DNA of 64,000 nt. Origin: Chamaecyparis obtusa (Eukaryota; Streptophyta; Pinopsida; Cupressales; Cupressaceae). The notes beneath the pieces were generated by a model. It searched no databases, was not told where the DNA came from, and saw nothing but the letters and a program-made list of their open reading frames with translations. Each line of letters starts with the position of its first letter. Positions within the stretch are counted from its first letter, which is position 1. The position numbers and the translations under genes were made by a program. This document shows, one piece after another, positions 60,497 to 64,000 of the stretch. Where the stretch lies: assembly GCA_027943335.1 (NCBI GenBank), contig BSBK01001304.1:124001-188000 (forward strand), written 5' to 3'.

Positions 60497-61107
60497 TAAG
60501 AAATTTGGAAAACCAAGTCCCTAATAGTGGCTATGCTGAAGATTTTAGTCAATCCATGAAAGAAGTACATGACCAAGTGAAATAGTCCCTTATTGACAAC
60601 ACCAAGAAGATCAAAGACAAAGTTGATCTAAAGAGAAGAGAGGTTCAATTTGGTGTAGGTGACTTAGTCATGGTCCACCTAAACAAAGCAAGAATGGAAA
60701 AAGGAGTTCCTACAAAGCTGTAGATGAAGAGAGTTGGTCCATATCCCATATTGGCCAAGTATGGACAGAATGATTACAAAGTTGGTCTACCAGATGATCT
60801 AGCTATCTCTCCCATCTTCAATGTTGTAGACCTAGGTAGGTACAAAGGACCTCTTACTAAGGTATATCAGAATGTGGAGGAAGCTAACAAGGAAGTTCAA
60901 GTAGCAGTTCTGCCTCCCACAATCAAGCTAAGAGAAGAGAAGATATTAGACTCTTGAGTGCATACAAAGACCAGGCATGGAGTCTATAAAGAACACCTTA
61001 TCAACTGGTAGGGTAAACCAAATTCAAAAGAAAAATGGGTCCCTGAGAATCAGTTTCACATTTAGGGCATAGATCTCCACACATTTCTCTAGCAGGGACT
61101 TAGCTTC
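60497..61107 (+). pseudogene. Gypsy-C integrase C-terminal part and chromodomain-like end
   Basis: After the insert the frame continues ELRNLENQVPNSGYAEDF, then an integrase C-terminal domain with FGVGDLVMVHLNKARM near 60655 and MKRVGPYPILAKYG near 60724. A chromodomain-like end reads GVYKEHLINW, stop, GKPNSKEKWVPE near 60975-61045. The Trp-type position after INW is TAG. It joins to 54560 when the insert is removed. Confidence 0.85.
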
Positions 61108-61121
61108 TTTGGTGGGGAGTA
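61108..61121 (+). other. Gypsy-C polypurine tract
   Basis: TTTGGTGGGGAGTA precedes the LTR start TGGTGTAGGGGCACC. Confidence 0.78.
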
Positions 61122-62763
61122 TGGTGTAGGGGCACCTAGAAAATAGGGTCCTCACCATTGCTTACAATTTTTTTGTGTGGTGCTCTTAATGAGCCTCATA
61201 AGTAAAATAAAGGTCTAAGGGCCTCTTTTGTAAATGGAAATGTTAGTTAGGGTCTAAAGGTCTTAGGAGTTCTTAGGTTGGCCTTAGAAGCTGATAGGCA
61301 CCTCTTAGAGTAAGGTGATTGGAAGAAGTCAGTGGTACATTTTAGGTTTCTTGAAGTTATTTTTCACTAGAATTAGTGATCCTACACTTAGGTTTCCACT
61401 AAGAGGAGTCACAAGCCTTAGAAAGCTTAGTATTAGTCTATTGGACAAGAAACTGCAAAAATTGTAAAAGTTGCAAAGTGCAACTTTGCAACTTTGAAAA
61501 TGTTGCTTGACAACATTTTAGCATGATATCCTATAATGGTGGACTTCACCTGTGATGTGATGGGAACCCTAGACATACTAGGAAAAGACCTAAGAGACCA
61601 TATGTGAACTAAAGAAACCCTAATATTGCCAGTACGGGTGTGTCAGAGTATGGACATGAGACTATTATAACTGTTCTGTGCATGAAAAAGAATCATAGTG
61701 AATGAATGAAAGCTTTGGAGTGCTAAGTTTAATACTATAACACTTTGGCATGGTAGTTTGTATTTTTTAGAGTAGATCTTAATTCATTATTTTAGGTCTT
61801 TATAGTTCTTTTTTCATCAAGTTTGTAAATAGACTGTTTAGCTAGTCCATTGTCCTGAACCTGACAGTTGGTCTTGTGAGCAATGTAACTCACTATCCCA
61901 CCATAGACTTAGTGAAGCCATTTGGGGATATTGAGTAGGTTAAATTTCCTTTTTTCTTGTAGGAGTTGGGCCCTTCAAAAGATATTGAGGCATTTTTAAG
62001 CTCTTGCCCTAGGCGAGCCTGAGTAAGCCCGGTTAGGTAAGAGTGTTGTTGCAAAGCTTGTAACTTGCAAGGTTGTGAAGATGATGAAGGAAGAAAACAT
62101 GGAATAGTTAGGGGAGTGAGTTAAGGTCCCTTGACAAGAAGAAGTTTTTGGTAATCCCACAAAGCATAAAACCAATTTCAATAATAAACAGGCATAGAAA
62201 AGGCCTAGAAACCCTCCAAACCCTCACTTTGTGTAGAGGTACAGTATGACCTTCCTAAGACCCAAAACCCTAAAAATATTTAAGGGTTTTCCAAAAGAAT
62301 TAAAGTCACTAATGGATGTCTATGATGGTCAGTGGAAGAAATTGGAGTATTAGCCTGATTTCTCGAAGCAAGAGGGCTAATTGGGGCTCCCTTCTAGTAG
62401 CCATGTTTTGGTAGAAAAGTGAAGAATCAGTAGAGAAGATAAATGTTTAGGGTTGACCTAGGCATTGAAACAAGCAATTTGGGAGGTCTTGAAGCATCTC
62501 CATGACCTTGCAAGTTGTGTGCAAAAAATTGTGAAGAAATTGTGGAGAGCTTAAGAAATTTTTGTGTTCCTCACCTAGCATGAAAGCCTAGCAGTTGGCA
62601 AGGGAAAGATTTTGTTCAAGATAGAAGAGTGGCATTTAGGATTAGGGGATTAGAGATTGAAGAAGGTCCTATAGATCCATTTGGTGTACTTGTGAGCCAC
62701 CTTAAGTCTCAATCATAGGCAAGAACCATGAACTAGTGATTAGTTCATCCCCTCTCCCTATTA
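61122..62763 (+). repeat. Gypsy-C 3' LTR
   Basis: It starts TGGTGTAGGGGCACCTAG and ends ctctccctatta, 1642 bases. It pairs with 48848-50492. Confidence 0.93.
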
Positions 62764-62768
62764 GTTGT
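62764..62768. repeat. Target-site duplication of Gypsy-C (right)
   Basis: GTTGT, four of five bases as in 48843-48847. Confidence 0.65.
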
Positions 62769-64000
62769 CCAAAAATATGCATCTTCATTTGGAGAATCAA
62801 GAGACCCTTTTGGAGTCCATTCCTTCTATAATTAATGACTCCACAAATAAATCTCTTTCTACTATCCCTTCTTTGGATGAAGTCAAGTCTTTTGTCTTCT
62901 CTTTTAAAGGTGATAAGTCCCTGGGGCTAGATGGTATCTCTATTTTATTCTCCCAAAAACTCTAGCATATTATTGGTGGGGATATTTGTAATGCGGTAAA
63001 AGAATTCTTTGGAGCTAAATCTTTGCTTACAGAGATAATTCCATCTTCATTTCTTTGATCCCTAAGAAGCCTAATGCTGACTCAGTGGATTCCTTTAGAC
63101 CGATTAGCTTGTGTAATTCCTTGTACAAAATTCTTTCAAAGGTTATAACCTCTCATTTGTTGGCTATTCTTCCTCATATTATTTCTCCTCAGCAAAGTGG
63201 CTTTGTTCTTGGTAGGAATATTCTTGATTTGATTATGAAGGTTCATGAGGTTATTAACTCTACTCACCCCTCTCATAACTCTATCTTTCTTCTGAAATTG
63301 GATCATTCCAAGGCTTATGATTGGGTGGATTGGAATTTACTGATTAAAGTGTTGAGATATTTTGGCTTTGGTGTTAATTTCCTTAAATTGATTTACCAGC
63401 TTATCATTACCTCTACTACAACTATTTTGGTTAATAGTTCCCCTTCTAGATTTTTCAAACCTTCTAGGGCACTTCGAAAGGGAGATCCTCTGTCTCCTAT
63501 CATGTTTTCTATCTTGGTGGAATGTCTAGGGTGTTATGTCTAGCACTTAGTTGCCACAGGTTTGTTCAAAGGTCTCCTCCTCTCTCTGGCCTATCGACCA
63601 TGCTCTCATGAACAATTTGTGGATGACACTATTATCATGGGTTTCTCTTCAATTCAAGAAGCTAAGGTTATAAAAAAAGCCCTTTCTATCTACTCCTTAG
63701 GTTTAGGGAAAACCATTAATTCGGATAAGAGCTCTTTATTCTTTATCAACACTCCTGAGGAAAGACAACTCAGAATTGCTAGAATTATTGGGTGCAGGAT
63801 TGATCCCTTTCCTAGTACTTATCTCAGCCTCCCCCTTGGTCTTAAACCTATGGATTCCTTTTGGGATGGTATTGTTGATAGATTTAATAGAAATCTAGGT
63901 GGATGGAAAGGTGCTCTACTCAGTCAAGCTGGTAAACTTCATCTCTTCAAGACTTCTCTGTAGAGCCTCCCCAATTATGTTGTTAGCCGTTTTAAAATTC
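62769..64000 (+). pseudogene. L1-type LINE ORF2, reverse transcriptase part (right of insertion)
   Basis: The frame resumes with SKNMHLHLENQETLLESIP and reaches the RT domain: SLDEVKSFVFSFKGDKSLGLDG, DSFRPISLCNSLYKILSKVI near 63085, QSGFVLGRNILDLI, LKLDHSKAYDWVDW near 63295, RALRKGDPLSPIMFSI near 63469, and the catalytic box QFVDDTIIMGFS near 63619. The order and motifs are those of plant L1 LINEs, in which RT primes on nicked target DNA. A few stops and a shift (near 62964, 63057 and 63541) show it is inactive. The C-terminal part, 3' end and tail lie beyond the window. Confidence 0.9.

Larger units (their letters stand above)
48848..62763 (+). mobile_element. Gypsy-C: full-length chromovirus-type Gypsy element
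   Basis: It has two LTRs (48848-50492 and 61122-62763), a primer-binding site, gag, protease, RT, RNase H, integrase with a chromodomain-like end, and a polypurine tract. The LTRs are very similar, with only a few differences per 100 bases along the stretches I compared. It split a LINE, and is itself split in integrase by a 5.9-kb insertion. The RT is close to that of Gypsy-A and the LTR ends are of the same type. Confidence 0.93.

Noticed and set aside
1..64000. tRNA, rRNA or CRISPR loci
   Set aside because: No cloverleaf, rRNA-like or regularly spaced repeat-spacer structure was noticed; the tRNA-like stretches are retroelement primer-binding sites.

Overview
The window is a stretch of nuclear DNA from a seed plant with a large, repeat-laden genome, most likely a gymnosperm such as a conifer. 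The evidence is old Copia, chromovirus and Tat-like Gypsy elements nested in each other, a plant L1-type LINE, A+T-rich background, and retroelement reading frames heavily eroded by stop codons. The species cannot be named from this sequence. There is one intact, host-like gene: a single-exon RING-H2 protein on the minus strand (41877-42548). Almost everything else is mobile DNA or its remains.

Layout. 1-6480 is a nearly complete Copia element (Copia-A, plus strand; its 5' LTR is cut by the window edge), apparently sitting in the gag region of a chromodomain Gypsy element (Gypsy-A) whose 3' part runs from 6481 to about 11412. An eroded reading frame of unknown family follows (11415-12460). 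From about 12460 to 19356 lies minus-strand, internally deleted Tat-like Gypsy sequence. Its single LTR (12714-13912) has a polypurine tract on one side and a primer-binding site on the other. A younger minus-strand Copia (Copia-B, 19639-25600) is inserted into an older related LTR remnant (19357-19638). A second eroded unknown frame lies at 26395-27160.

27622-37754 is a decayed Copia-type element (Copia-C) without a recognisable reverse transcriptase. It carries two clean later insertions. One is a minus-strand gag-protease-only LTR element (28970-33693, TSD AAATA), which itself holds a candidate terminal-inverted-repeat DNA element (31629-32616). The other is a solo Tat-like LTR (34633-35877, TSD ATAAT) that splits the gag zinc knuckle. 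At 38078-39672 an uncharacterised charged ORF was retroposed with an 18-bp TSD and an A-rich tail.

The quiet A+T-rich stretch 39691-44900 contains the RING-H2 gene. A Tat-like gag-protease relic (minus, 44962-47600) follows. From about 47650 to the window end an L1-type LINE is split by a full-length chromovirus (Gypsy-C, 48848-62763). Gypsy-C is in turn split in its integrase by a 5.9-kb TG...CA-bounded insertion (54561-60491). That insertion lacks retroviral domains but holds fragments of a KH-domain RNA-binding protein gene and of a gene resembling a BRAHMA-type chromatin remodeller. In several cases removing the insert plus one TSD copy restores the host element's reading frame, so the nesting order can be read directly: LINE, then Gypsy-C, then the gene-capturing insert; Copia-C, then the gag-only element and the solo LTR.

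The genes do not form a pathway. Shared logic is limited to retroelement gag-protease-RT-RNase H-integrase modules, most of which carry disabling changes. Many stops or active-site losses fit C-to-T decay (Trp or Gln codons to stops, the first Asp of the RT box to Asn in two elements).
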